From Vicinamibacteraceae bacterium (GTDB lineage: Bacteria > Acidobacteriota > Vicinamibacteria > Marinacidobacterales > Marinacidobacteraceae): DNA of 40,293 bases. How positions within the stretch are numbered: position 1 is the stretch's first letter; each line of letters opens with the position of its first letter. The stretch covers positions 1 through 40,293 of the forward strand of contig JAAXGQ010000054.1 of the NCBI GenBank assembly GCA_012271265.1. The letters run 5' to 3'. Shown piece after piece: positions 9,601 through 19,613 of the stretch. The notes under the pieces were generated by a model. That model worked only from the letters and a program-made list of their open reading frames with translations, did not search any database and was not told the origin of the DNA. Made by a program: the position numbers and the translations under genes.

Positions 9601-9758
9601 TGGAGCGCCGGCGTCCTCGCCGGCCTGCGCCGCACCCTCGGTCCATTGGGCTGGAGCGCCGGCCCCTTGGAGCGCCGGCGTCCTCGCCGGCCTGCGCAGA
9701 CGCTCGGTCCCCATGGTCTGGAGCGCCGGCCCCCTGGAGCGCCGGCGTCCTCGCCGGC
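9601..9758. repeat. 67-bp tandem repeat array, each unit carrying a GCCGGCG-TCCT-CGCCGGC hairpin (3 hairpins)
   Basis: Identical 18-nt hairpins at 9607-9624, 9674-9691 and 9741-9758, spaced exactly 67 nt apart; intervening sequence (ctcggtcc...ggtctggagcgccggcccc) also conserved. Confidence 0.9.
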
Positions 9759-10105
9759 CTCCTGCCGACAGCGTTGCCGTGCCGTCGGACCGTGGGCCGG
9801 GAGGCCCACGGACCATGCCCGCCTACCGGAGGGTTGTTTCCTGGAGACGACCCCGATTGCGGCCAGGGACACGACGCATGGCCGGTTCACCCGCTGCCGC
9901 CGGATTCAGCCGAAGCGTTCGCGCTTCCGAACGCCGGTACAGGAACGCCCCTCCTGGCGTTGGGCCGCGTGAGGGAACCGTTCCGCTGGCTCCACAAGGA
10001 GCACCAGGCCGCCGGGACAATCCCCGGCGGCACTGTTAGCATTCGGTTGGTTGGCGTCGTTCGCGGCGCGCAGCCGCTCTTTCTTGCCATCCGGGAGAAC
10101 CCCTC

Positions 10106-10444
10106 ATGAAGAAAACGCTTTCGCTTCTCGCTCTGGTCGCCCTGCTTGTGGGCGGCTTCGCCTTCACCGTCGCCGCCGAGGACATGGCGTTCACCGGCTG
10201 GGTGGCCGATGAGGCGTGCGCCAAGGACTACTCCAAGGCCGGAAACGCGGCCCACAAGGGCTGCGCGACCGGTTGCCTGAACAACGGCGGCGCCGTGGCC
10301 CTCGCCAGCGAGTCCGGCTTCCACCTGCTCGACATCACCACCGAGAAGGCTCTGGAGCACCTGGGCATGGAAGTGACCGTGATGGGGACCCTCGACGAGG
10401 CGACGAACACGATCAAGGTCACTTCGATCGCCGCCTCGAAGTAA
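10106..10444 (+). CDS. Small secreted protein (DUF5818-like, OB-fold-like)
   Basis: MKKTLSLLALVALLVGGFAFTVAAEDM signal peptide; mature part FTGWVADEACAKDYSKAGNAAHKGCATGCLNNGG... with three Cys. Confidence 0.75.
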   Translation: MKKTLSLLALVALLVGGFAFTVAAEDMAFTGWVADEACAKDYSKAGNAAHKGCATGCLNNGGAVALASESGFHLLDITTEKALEHLGMEVTVMGTLDEATNTIKVTSIAASK

Positions 10445-10505
10445 CCCTCCCTCGAGCCGATCCGTGCGCCGGCCTTTCCGTCGGCGCCCGGGTTCTGTCT
10501 GCCCT

Positions 10506-10533
10506 CCGCCGGAAGCCGGCGGGGGGCGTTTTT
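10506..10533 (+). terminator. Rho-independent terminator downstream of the small secreted protein
   Basis: ccgccgg-aag-ccggcgg hairpin followed by ggggcgttttt. Confidence 0.7.
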
Positions 10534-10560
10534 CGTTGCTGACGCCCCCGGAGCGACCGG

Positions 10561-11529
10561 TCAGGCGCCGGAACGAAGCTGCCGTTCCGCGCCAGAGAGA
10601 TCGTCGAGGTCGCGCACCACGAGTGTCCCCGAGCCCTCGAGGGTGAAGACCTCGAGGAGCAGGCTGTCGGGAACCTCGGCTGACACCAGGTGGGCGCGCG
10701 CGACGCCTCCTTCGAGCGCCGAGGTGATGCAGTCGGCCTTCGGCAGCATCCCGGTGCGCACAACCCCCGCCTCCCGCAGCTCGTTCAGGCCGGCGAGGTC
10801 GAGGAACGAGATCAGGCTGTCCGGATCGTCGGGATCCGCGAGCAGTCCGCCCGGGTTGCCGCCACTCAGGATCATTTTCTCTGCGCCGAGCGCGACCGCG
10901 AGCGCTGCGGCCACGGTGTCCGCGTTGATGTTCAGCAGGTTGCCGGCGGCATCCGCCGAGAGCGGGCTGACCACCGGGACCATGCCGATTTCGAGTTGGC
11001 GCTCGAGCACCCCGCTCTCCACTCCGTCAATGTCTCCCACGAAGCCGTAGTCGACCGTCTCCGAGCGGGCGCCTTCGCGGACCTCGACCGGCGGGCGGCG
11101 GTGGGCGCGGATCAGCCCCGCGTCCACTCCCGAGAGCCCGATCGCCGGAAGCTCCAGGTCCCGGCACCCGGCGAGGATTCGGGTGTTGATCTCGCCGTTC
11201 AGCACCATCGTGCTCACCCGGAGCGCTCCGGCGTCGGTGACCCGGCGGCCCTGGACGAAGCGGGCCGGAATCCCGAGGGCATGCGCCAGAGCGGTGGACT
11301 GGGGGCCGCCGCCGTGGACCAGAACCACCCGGACGCCCAACCGGAAGAGGAGCGCGACCTGCTCCACCAGGTCGCGGATGGCGGCGGGGGTGGCGAGCGC
11401 CGCGCCCCCGGCCTTGATGACGAAGGTCTTGCCACGGAAGCGCTTCAGGTAGGGGGCTGCTTCCCGAAGCGCCCGGATCCGGATCCGGCGTTCAACCCCG
11501 GGGCCGACCCGGTTTGCGCCGCCGCTCAT
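10561..11529 (-). CDS. argB: Acetylglutamate kinase
   Basis: FVIKAGGAAL, VVLVHGGGPQSTALAHALGIPARFVQGRRVT, NINADTVAAALAVALGAEKMILSG, GMLPK...A. ATG at 11529 overlaps the upstream stop (ATGA). Confidence 0.92.
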   Translation of the reverse strand: MSGGANRVGPGVERRIRIRALREAAPYLKRFRGKTFVIKAGGAALATPAAIRDLVEQVALLFRLGVRVVLVHGGGPQSTALAHALGIPARFVQGRRVTDAGALRVSTMVLNGEINTRILAGCRDLELPAIGLSGVDAGLIRAHRRPPVEVREGARSETVDYGFVGDIDGVESGVLERQLEIGMVPVVSPLSADAAGNLLNINADTVAAALAVALGAEKMILSGGNPGGLLADPDDPDSLISFLDLAGLNELREAGVVRTGMLPKADCITSALEGGVARAHLVSAEVPDSLLLEVFTLEGSGTLVVRDLDDLSGAERQLRSGA

Positions 11530-12536
11530 GCCAGCATGCGGTGGAGCGCCGCCATCTGCGCCCACATCCGGTTCTCTGCCTGTTGGACGACCTCGCTCCG
11601 AGGTCCATCGAGGACCGCGCCTTCGACCACGACGCCCCGTCGTACCGGCAGGCAGTGGAGGAAGCGGCAGTCGGGGCGGGCGCCGGCAAACCAGTCCTCC
11701 GCCACGGTCCAGCCGGTGAGGCCGCGGCGGAGCTCCGCGGTGGCGGCGTGGTCGCCGTAGCAGCGGGTCGAGGCCCAGGACTTGGCGTAGAGCACGTGCG
11801 CCCCCTTCATCGCCTCCGCCCGGTCGGACGTCTCGCGGACCGAGCCCCCCGACGCCCTCGCCAGGGCGCGCGCCTGGCTCATGATCGGCTCCGGAAGCTC
11901 GAAGGCCTCGGGCCGCAGGACGGTGACCTCCATGCCCCGCATCGCCGCCATCCGCAGGGTGTCGCTCGCCACCGCGAGCGGGAGCGCCTTCGTGTGCTGC
12001 GCCCAGCTCAGCACGAACCGTCCGCCCCGGGCAGGGATCTCGAGGTCGTCGAGCGTGAGCCAGTCGCCGAGGGACTGGCAGGGATGGCGGATCGCCGACT
12101 CCATGTTCAGGAAGGGGGCGCCGCAGAACCGCCGGATGGCCTCGAAACGGCGGTCGGCGAGATCCTCCGCGAGGTTTTCCAGGCCGGCGAAGGCGCGAAC
12201 GCCGATCGCGTCCCCGTATGCGGCGAGGACCGGCAGCGCCTCGGCGACGTTCTCCGCCGCCGCACCGTCCATGACCCGATCGGGATCGAACTCCAGCTTG
12301 TGGATGAAGCGATCGGGGGCGATCACGAAGCTGCCGCCGCCGAGCCGGGTCATCGCCGCCTGGAACGACGCCTGGGTGCGGAGCGACGGGGAAAGGAAGA
12401 GCAGCGCGAGCACCTTCCCCTCCAGGGCGCGCGGCTCCGGATGCCGCCGGAGCCGCGTCGCGAGCGTCGCCAGCTCCAGGCAACCCTCGGGCCCGAGGTC
12501 CTCGATCCGGTGGATCTGCCGGAGGCGGGCGCTCAC
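11526..12536 (-). CDS. argF': N-acetylornithine (or N-succinylornithine) carbamoyltransferase-type enzyme
   Basis: LFLSPSLRTQASF, VMDG...NVAEALPVLAAYGDAIGVRAF, NMESAIRHPCQSLGD, VVYAKSW-like HVLYAKSWAS, FLHCLPVRR, QQAENRMWAQ; the pattern matches AOTCase/SOTCase rather than canonical ArgF. GTG start overlaps the argD stop (GTGA). Confidence 0.85.
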   Translation of the reverse strand: MSARLRQIHRIEDLGPEGCLELATLATRLRRHPEPRALEGKVLALLFLSPSLRTQASFQAAMTRLGGGSFVIAPDRFIHKLEFDPDRVMDGAAAENVAEALPVLAAYGDAIGVRAFAGLENLAEDLADRRFEAIRRFCGAPFLNMESAIRHPCQSLGDWLTLDDLEIPARGGRFVLSWAQHTKALPLAVASDTLRMAAMRGMEVTVLRPEAFELPEPIMSQARALARASGGSVRETSDRAEAMKGAHVLYAKSWASTRCYGDHAATAELRRGLTGWTVAEDWFAGARPDCRFLHCLPVRRGVVVEGAVLDGPRSEVVQQAENRMWAQMAALHRMLA

Positions 12537-13678
12537 GCCGGAATCCGGGCCAGCTCGGCCACCAGCCGGTCCACGTGGCCGTCCTCCAGGACGAGCGGCG
12601 GCATGAGTCGGACCACCGCCGGATCGCTGGAGATTCCGACGAAGATCCCGCGATCGAGGAGGGCGTTCCGCACCTCCCGCGACGGGCGCGAGCAGCGGAG
12701 GCCGAGGAGGAAGCCGCGCCCCTGCGCCGCCTCGACCGGGCCAACCACCGCCTCCCGCGCCAGGCGGGCGGCGAGGCGGCGCACCCGGGCGAGCAGCCCG
12801 TCCTCGCGGATGACCCGGATCACCGTGCTCATCAGCGCCGCCGCGACCGGTCCTCCGCCAAACGTCGTGCCGAAGGCGCCCACCGGGAGCGGGCCGGCGA
12901 GTTCCTCCGAGGCCAGCACCGCCCCGGCAGGGTAGCCGGCGGCGACCGCTTTCGCGGTCGTGAGGAGGTCGGGACGGACGCCCGACCACTCGCAGGCGAA
13001 GGCGCGCCCGCTCCGCCCCATCCCGCACTGGACCTCGTCGAAAATGAGCAGAGCGCCGGCGCGGTCGCAGGCCTCCCGCGCCGCGCGGAGGAAACCGTCG
13101 GAGAGGGCCACCGCGCCCGCCATCCCCAGCACTGGCTCCAGGATCACCGCGGCGGTCCGTCCATCCACCGCCCGGGCCAGCGCGTCGGTGTCCTCCCGGG
13201 GGACGGTCTCCACCTCGAACGGCGTGCGGGGGAACGCGTACCACCTGGCGGAACCGTCGGTCACCGCCGCCGCGGCGGCAGTGCGACCGTGGAATCCTCC
13301 GGTCAGGGCGACGACCCGGTCCCGGCCCGGGCGGGCGCGGCAGGCGAGGCGGAGCGCGTTCTCGTTCGCTTCGGCGCCGCTGTTCACGAAGAAGGCCCGG
13401 TCGAGTCCGTCGGGGGCGAAGTCCACCAGGTCGGCGGCAGCCCGGGCGCGCTCGTCGTTGGGCACCGCGTTCGTCTGGAACACCAGGCGGTGGCCCACAT
13501 CCTCGAGAGTGCGGCGGACGGCCGGATGGCCGTAGCCAAGCCCGGCCACCGCGTGTCCGCCGTAGAAGTCGAGCACCTCACGGCCGTCGTCGGTGGTCAG
13601 GGTGACTCCCTGCCCGGAGACGAACCGGAGCGGCAACTGCGCGTAGACCGGGAAGAGTTGCGGAGATTCTTCGGGCAT
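12533..13678 (-). CDS. argD: Acetylornithine aminotransferase (class III PLP aminotransferase)
   Basis: VLDFYGGHAVAGLGYGHP, FFVNSGAEANENALRLA, LLIFDEVQCGMGRSGRAFACE, PDLLTTAKAVAAGYPAGAVLA; lies within the arg cluster. Confidence 0.9.
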   Translation of the reverse strand: MPEESPQLFPVYAQLPLRFVSGQGVTLTTDDGREVLDFYGGHAVAGLGYGHPAVRRTLEDVGHRLVFQTNAVPNDERARAAADLVDFAPDGLDRAFFVNSGAEANENALRLACRARPGRDRVVALTGGFHGRTAAAAAVTDGSARWYAFPRTPFEVETVPREDTDALARAVDGRTAAVILEPVLGMAGAVALSDGFLRAAREACDRAGALLIFDEVQCGMGRSGRAFACEWSGVRPDLLTTAKAVAAGYPAGAVLASEELAGPLPVGAFGTTFGGGPVAAALMSTVIRVIREDGLLARVRRLAARLAREAVVGPVEAAQGRGFLLGLRCSRPSREVRNALLDRGIFVGISSDPAVVRLMPPLVLEDGHVDRLVAELARIPA

Positions 13679-13698
13679 GAGAGTCGGGGTGGTCGGGG

Positions 13699-14805
13699 TC
13701 AGAGCCAGCCGGCGGCGGGCGCCGTGAGCCCGGTTGCCTCGGGGAGTCCGAGGGCGATGTTCATCCACTGCATCGCCCCGCTCGCGGCCCCCTTGCCGAG
13801 GTTGTCGATGGCGGCGAACGCGGTGACGATCTCCCCGTCGGTGACCGCGCCGGTGACCGCGCCGGCCGTGCCCACGATGTCCTTCAGCCGCACCGGGAGC
13901 GCGGCCCGAACCAGCGGGGAGCCAGCGTAGAAGTCGCGGTAGAGCCCGGCGAGGGCCTCGTTCGTGAGGGGGCCGGATCCCGCCGGCGGGGTGGCGAACG
14001 CGGTGATGTGGATTCCCCGGGCAAAGGGGCCGGAGTGGGGGGCGAACCGAACCCGGACCGGCGCCCGGCCGGGGAAGGTGAGCAGATCCTCCATCTCGGG
14101 GGCGTGGCGGTGGGAGAGCGGCTTGTAGGCGTAGAGGTTCGCGTGACGCACCGGGTGGTGGGTCGTCGGCTTCGGGAGGGCGCCGGACCCGGTGCTGCCA
14201 GTGATGCCGGCCACGTGGAGGTCGGGCCCGAGGAGCCCGGCGAGGGCAAGGGGCGCCGCGGCCAGCGCCGCCGCGGTGGCGAAGCAGCCGGGGTGGGCGA
14301 AGCGGTGCGCACCGGCCGGGACTCCGGCGCCGCGGCGATCGATCTCGGGCAGGCCGCAGTGAAAGCCGGCGACGAGTTCCGGCGTCGGGTGCGGTGTCCG
14401 GTAGATCTCCTCGAACCGGGACGGCTCGCCGTGGCGGAAATCGGCGGAGAGATCCACCACCGCTGGGTCTGCCCCGACACCGGCGGCGGCTTCCAGCACC
14501 ACCTCGATGGCCGGGGCGGACCAGGTGTGGGGGGTGGCGGAAAAGAGGGCGACCCCGAGATGTTCGGAGGCGGCGGCGCGCACGGCGTCGCCAAGGTCGC
14601 GAGCAGCGGTGAACCGGGTGTCCCTGAAGGCGGGAGCCAGGTGGGGAAACACCTCTCCAATGCGGCGTCCGGCGTGGCTGCGAGACCCGGCGCCGGCGAG
14701 CCGCAGCCTCGGGTGGGCGGCGATCCAGCGCAGCAGCTCCCCCCCGGCATAGCCGGAGGCGCCGAGCACGAGGACTCCGGCGGACGCGGAAGGGGCGGCG
14801 GGCAC
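13699..14805 (-). CDS. argC: N-acetyl-gamma-glutamyl-phosphate reductase
   Basis: VLVLGASGYAGGELLRWIAAHP; HPGCFATAAALAAAPL catalytic Cys motif; TGSTGSGALPKPTTHHPVRHANLYAYKPLSHRHAPEM. GTG start inferred. Confidence 0.92.
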   Translation of the reverse strand: MPAAPSASAGVLVLGASGYAGGELLRWIAAHPRLRLAGAGSRSHAGRRIGEVFPHLAPAFRDTRFTAARDLGDAVRAAASEHLGVALFSATPHTWSAPAIEVVLEAAAGVGADPAVVDLSADFRHGEPSRFEEIYRTPHPTPELVAGFHCGLPEIDRRGAGVPAGAHRFAHPGCFATAAALAAAPLALAGLLGPDLHVAGITGSTGSGALPKPTTHHPVRHANLYAYKPLSHRHAPEMEDLLTFPGRAPVRVRFAPHSGPFARGIHITAFATPPAGSGPLTNEALAGLYRDFYAGSPLVRAALPVRLKDIVGTAGAVTGAVTDGEIVTAFAAIDNLGKGAASGAMQWMNIALGLPEATGLTAPAAGWL

Positions 14806-14815
14806 GGGGGTTGGG

Positions 14816-15289
14816 TCAGGCAATGGCGCCGGATTCTGCCGCGCCGGAGACCGTTCCGCGCAGGCGGTCGAGCACGGCTTCCTGCTCCGCCTCCTCACGG
14901 CAGGCGAGAAAGATCGTGTCGTCCCCGGCCACCGAACCGGCCAGTTCCGGCCAGTCCCCGGTGTCGATCGCGTGCGCGGCGCGCTGGGCGCCGCCGGGAG
15001 GCGTGCGGACAACGACAAGCCAGGGGCCGGCCGCAGTGAAGCTCTCGACCAGTCCGCCGAGGCCCCCCGCGCCGGCTTCCCCCGGGGGCGCGATCCGGTA
15101 GACCCCGCCGACCTTCCGAGCCCCCAGACTGCGGAGGTCCCGGCTCACGGAAGCCTGCGTCACCGCGTGCCCCCGGTCGCGCAGGTAGCCGGCAAGCTGC
15201 GCCTGCGTCCGGATGGCATGTTCCCGAAGCGCCGCCCGCACAACTTCCCGCCGCTGCCGAGGCGCCCCTCGGGTCGCTCCCAAACGCAT
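14816..15289 (-). CDS. argR: Arginine repressor
   Basis: QAQLAGYLRDRGHAVTQASVSRDLRSLGARKV winged-helix motif (SVSRDL); C-terminal GDDTIFLACREE oligomerisation/arginine-binding-like part; first gene of the arg cluster. Confidence 0.88.
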   Translation of the reverse strand: MRLGATRGAPRQRREVVRAALREHAIRTQAQLAGYLRDRGHAVTQASVSRDLRSLGARKVGGVYRIAPPGEAGAGGLGGLVESFTAAGPWLVVVRTPPGGAQRAAHAIDTGDWPELAGSVAGDDTIFLACREEAEQEAVLDRLRGTVSGAAESGAIA

Positions 15290-15310
15290 AATATGCTACA
15301 TAGTATACAC
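15288..15310. promoter_or_regulatory. AT-rich imperfect palindrome at the argR start, candidate ARG-box/promoter
   Basis: ataatatgctacatagtatacac in an otherwise about 70% GC region; TATGCTACATAGTATA matches its reverse complement at 12 of 16 positions and sits at the argR start codon, between divergent genes. Confidence 0.5.
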
Positions 15311-15326
15311 AGCGTCCCTGATTCCG

Positions 15327-15360
15327 GGACGCCGGCCCTTAGGGACGCCGGCGCTCCACG
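15327..15360. repeat. Partial REP-like repeat (half-palindromes gggacgccggc, two copies)
   Basis: gggacgccggcccttagggacgccggcgctccac shares gacgccggcgctcca with the hairpin family but lacks the second arm. Confidence 0.5.
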
Positions 15361-15384
15361 GGCCCCAACTATCCTTCCGACGCC

Positions 15385-15924
15385 ATGGCCAGCACGCTCT
15401 CGCACGAGGACCGCCGGCTCGTCCGCATCGCGTTCCTCAGCAGCGGCTTCGTCGTGGCGCTGGTCGTCTACCTGCTCTATCTGCAGTCCCCCGCCGCCAC
15501 CTGGCCGGCGTGGACGACGGCCCTCCCGGCCATGAACGCCGGCTTCAACGCACTCACCCTGGGGCTGCTCTCGCTCGGGGTCCTGGCGATCCGGCGGCGG
15601 CGCATCCGCACCCACGTCACGTTCCAGATCGGGGCGCTGGCGAGCGGCCTCCTGTTTCTCGTGGGATACGTGATCCATCACCACTTCCACGGCGATACCC
15701 CGTTTCCCGGGACCGGATGGATTCGTCCGGTCTACTTCTTCGTCCTGATCACCCACATCCTGAGCGCTACCGTTGCCCTCCCGCTGGTGGTGACATCGGC
15801 ACTCTTCGCGGCGACCCGCAGGTTCTCCCTGCATCGCCGCTGGGCGCGCGTCACCGTTCCGGTGTGGCTCTACGCCTCGCTGACCGGTCTCCTCGTCTAC
15901 TTTCTCCTGACCGGCGCTTCCTGA
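15385..15924 (+). CDS. DUF420 domain membrane protein
   Basis: Multi-TM; MNAGFNALTLGLLSLGVLAIRRRRIRTHVTFQIGALASGLLFLVGYVIHHHFHGDTPF...HILSA matches the DUF420 pattern. Confidence 0.85.
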   Translation: MASTLSHEDRRLVRIAFLSSGFVVALVVYLLYLQSPAATWPAWTTALPAMNAGFNALTLGLLSLGVLAIRRRRIRTHVTFQIGALASGLLFLVGYVIHHHFHGDTPFPGTGWIRPVYFFVLITHILSATVALPLVVTSALFAATRRFSLHRRWARVTVPVWLYASLTGLLVYFLLTGAS

Positions 15925-15945
15925 CCCGATCCGAGGACTCCTCCG

Positions 15946-16518
15946 ATGAACCGCATCCTGCCCCTTCACGCCATCCTTGCCCTGGCTGTCGCCGCGCTCG
16001 CGACCGCTCAGGAGCCGAACCCGCGCGGCGACCTCTCCGGCGCCGTCGGCGAGGCCGCGATCACGATCGACTACGGCCGTCCCGGCCTTGCCGGGCGCAT
16101 GCTCGACGACCTTCTCGCGATGCTGCCCCCGGACCGGGTCTGGCGGGCCGGTGAGAACCAGGTGACGATCCTCGAGACCTCCGCCGATCTCGACATCGGC
16201 GGCGTGGATGTGTCCGCCGGCCGCTACAGCGTCTACCTGCATATCGCCGAGGACGGGGCCTGGTCGCTCCTCCTGAACTCGCACCAGGGCATCGCGCTCG
16301 GCGAGTTGTGGGCCGAGGCGCCTGAGGCGATGCGGAACGAGCCCTGGCCGATGCTCTCCGGCTACGGCGCGATTGCCGAACAGGAAGTGGCCCGCATCCC
16401 GCTCACCGAGGCCGAAGCGACCTCTGATCAGGACATCTTCGCGATCGACCTGACCGGCGATGCCCTCCGCTTTGCGTGGGGCGGGGTGGCATGGCAGACC
16501 ACGATCGCCGCGCGCTGA
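15946..16518 (+). CDS. DUF2911 domain secreted protein
   Basis: Signal peptide; GEAAITIDYGRPGLAGRMLDDLLAMLPPDRVWRAGENQVTILETSADLDIGGVDVSAGRYSVYLHIAEDGAWSLLLNS is DUF2911-like. Confidence 0.82.
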   Translation: MNRILPLHAILALAVAALATAQEPNPRGDLSGAVGEAAITIDYGRPGLAGRMLDDLLAMLPPDRVWRAGENQVTILETSADLDIGGVDVSAGRYSVYLHIAEDGAWSLLLNSHQGIALGELWAEAPEAMRNEPWPMLSGYGAIAEQEVARIPLTEAEATSDQDIFAIDLTGDALRFAWGGVAWQTTIAAR

Positions 16519-18167
16519 TGTCCGCGGCTCCGCCGCCGATCTCGTTCGAGACCCGGCCCGGCCGCTACCGCCACTGGCGGGTCGAGGCGGAAGGACCCGT
16601 CGCATCGCTGACCCTGGCGGTGGATGAGTCGGGGGGGCTCCGTCCCGGGTACCCGCTCAAGCTGAACAGCTACGACCTGGGAGTGGACATCGAGCTGGCC
16701 GACGCGGTGGAGCGCTTCCGCTTCGAGCACCCCCAGGTGCGGTGCGTGGTCTTCCGGAGCGCCCTGGACCGGGTGTTCTGTTCCGGGGCCAACATCTTCA
16801 TGCTGGCCGGGTCGTCGCACGGCTTCAAGGTGAACTTCTGCAAGTTCACGAACGAGACCCGCCTCGGCATCGAAGACGCCAGCCGGCACAGCGGGCAGCG
16901 CTACCTCGCGGCCCTCTCCGGCGCGTGTGCCGGCGGCGGCTACGAACTCGCGCTCGCTGCGGATGAGATCCTGCTGATCGACGACGGCGCCTCCGCGATC
17001 TCGCTGCCGGAGGCGCCGCTTCTCGGGGTTCTCCCCGGTACCGGCGGCCTGACGCGGCTCGTGGACAAGCGGCGGGTTCGCCGGGACCGGGCCGACGTCT
17101 TCTCGACGCTGGCCGAAGGCATCCGGGGGCGGCGGGCGCTGGAGTGGGGCCTCGTGGACGGCCTCGCTCCGAGGAGCCGCTTCGAGGAAGGGGTTCGGGA
17201 GCGGGCCGCCGCCCTCGCCGCCTCGGCGCCGGGCCCGCCCCCGGAAGCCACCGGCGTGGCGCTCGACGACCTGGAGCCCGAGGAATCCGCGGACGGTGTC
17301 CGCTACCGGCACGTGGAGCTCACCTTCGACCGCCCGGCCCGCACCGCGACCCTCCTCGTCCACGCTCCGGAAGACCCGTTCCCTCAGGACGCGGACGCGC
17401 TGAGCGCCGTCGGGGCGTCGCTGTGGCACCTTCGGATGGCGCGGGAACTCGACGACGCGCTCTGCCGGCTGCGCTTCAACGAGCCCCAGCTTGGCGTCGT
17501 CCTCCTTCGGGTGGCCGGGGATCCCGAGGCCGTCGCCGAGGCCGACCGGCGGCTCTTCAGGCTCGGGAAAACATGGCTCGCCCGGGAGACCCGGCTCCGG
17601 CTGGCCCGCACCCTGCGGCGGCTCGACCAGACCGCGCGGAGCTTCTTCGCGCTCGCCGAAGCCGGGGAACGGTTCACCGGAACATTGGCGGAACTTCTGC
17701 TGGCCGCCGACCGCAGTTACCTCTGCGACGACCTTGACCGTCCGGCGGGGGTGGCGCTCACCGAGATGAACCGGGGCGCCTGCCCGATGGGAAACGGACT
17801 CTCCCGGCTGGAGAGCCGCTTCCTCGGCGACTCGGAGCGCGCCGCCGCCTTCGGGCCGGGAGTGGCCTTCGAGGCGGCGGAGGCCGAGGCCCGCGGTCTC
17901 GCCACCTTCGCGCCGGACGACCTGGACTGGGAGGACGAGATCCGGGTGGCCGTCGAGGAGCGGGCGCGCTTTTCTCCCGACGCGATGACGGGGATGGAGG
18001 CATCCCTTCGCTTTGCCGGCCCGGAAACGCTGGAGACGAAGATCTTCGGGCGCCTCTCCGCCTGGCAGAACTGGATCTTCCAGCGCCCGAACGCCATGGG
18101 TGACCGGGGGGCGCTGACCACGTACGGCCGTCCCGAACGCCACGCATTCGACTGGGAGCGAACCTGA
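16518..18167 (+). CDS. boxC: 2,3-epoxybenzoyl-CoA dihydrolase (benzoyl-CoA-dihydrodiol lyase)
   Basis: YPLKLNSYDLGVDIELADAVERFRFEHPQVRCVVFRSALDRVFCSGANIFMLAGSSHGFKVNFCKFTNETR; full-length BoxC crotonase-like organisation; TGATG overlap with the DUF2911 gene. Confidence 0.92.
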   Translation: MSAAPPPISFETRPGRYRHWRVEAEGPVASLTLAVDESGGLRPGYPLKLNSYDLGVDIELADAVERFRFEHPQVRCVVFRSALDRVFCSGANIFMLAGSSHGFKVNFCKFTNETRLGIEDASRHSGQRYLAALSGACAGGGYELALAADEILLIDDGASAISLPEAPLLGVLPGTGGLTRLVDKRRVRRDRADVFSTLAEGIRGRRALEWGLVDGLAPRSRFEEGVRERAAALAASAPGPPPEATGVALDDLEPEESADGVRYRHVELTFDRPARTATLLVHAPEDPFPQDADALSAVGASLWHLRMARELDDALCRLRFNEPQLGVVLLRVAGDPEAVAEADRRLFRLGKTWLARETRLRLARTLRRLDQTARSFFALAEAGERFTGTLAELLLAADRSYLCDDLDRPAGVALTEMNRGACPMGNGLSRLESRFLGDSERAAAFGPGVAFEAAEAEARGLATFAPDDLDWEDEIRVAVEERARFSPDAMTGMEASLRFAGPETLETKIFGRLSAWQNWIFQRPNAMGDRGALTTYGRPERHAFDWERT

Positions 18168-18176
18168 GCACTGCCG

Positions 18177-19583
<1,407 letters not shown>

Positions 19584-19613
19584 GAACCGGTTGTCGGGCG
19601 GGATGAAGTGACG

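Noticed and set aside
9601-9758. CRISPR array
   Set aside because: Only three units, palindromic repeats with similar rather than unique spacers, and no cas genes.
9397-9890. Several ORFs on both strands with ERRRPRRPA / RRGRRRS peptides
   Set aside because: Translations of the palindromic hairpin repeats, not genes.
11530-12744. N-terminal extension of the 727-aa ORF containing argB
   Set aside because: Out-of-frame read of argF'; true argB start is ATG 11529 with an ATGA overlap.
12575-13930. 451-aa plus-strand ORF (and 11514-12935, 473 aa) across the arg cluster
   Set aside because: Antisense to argD/argF'/argC; no family motifs.
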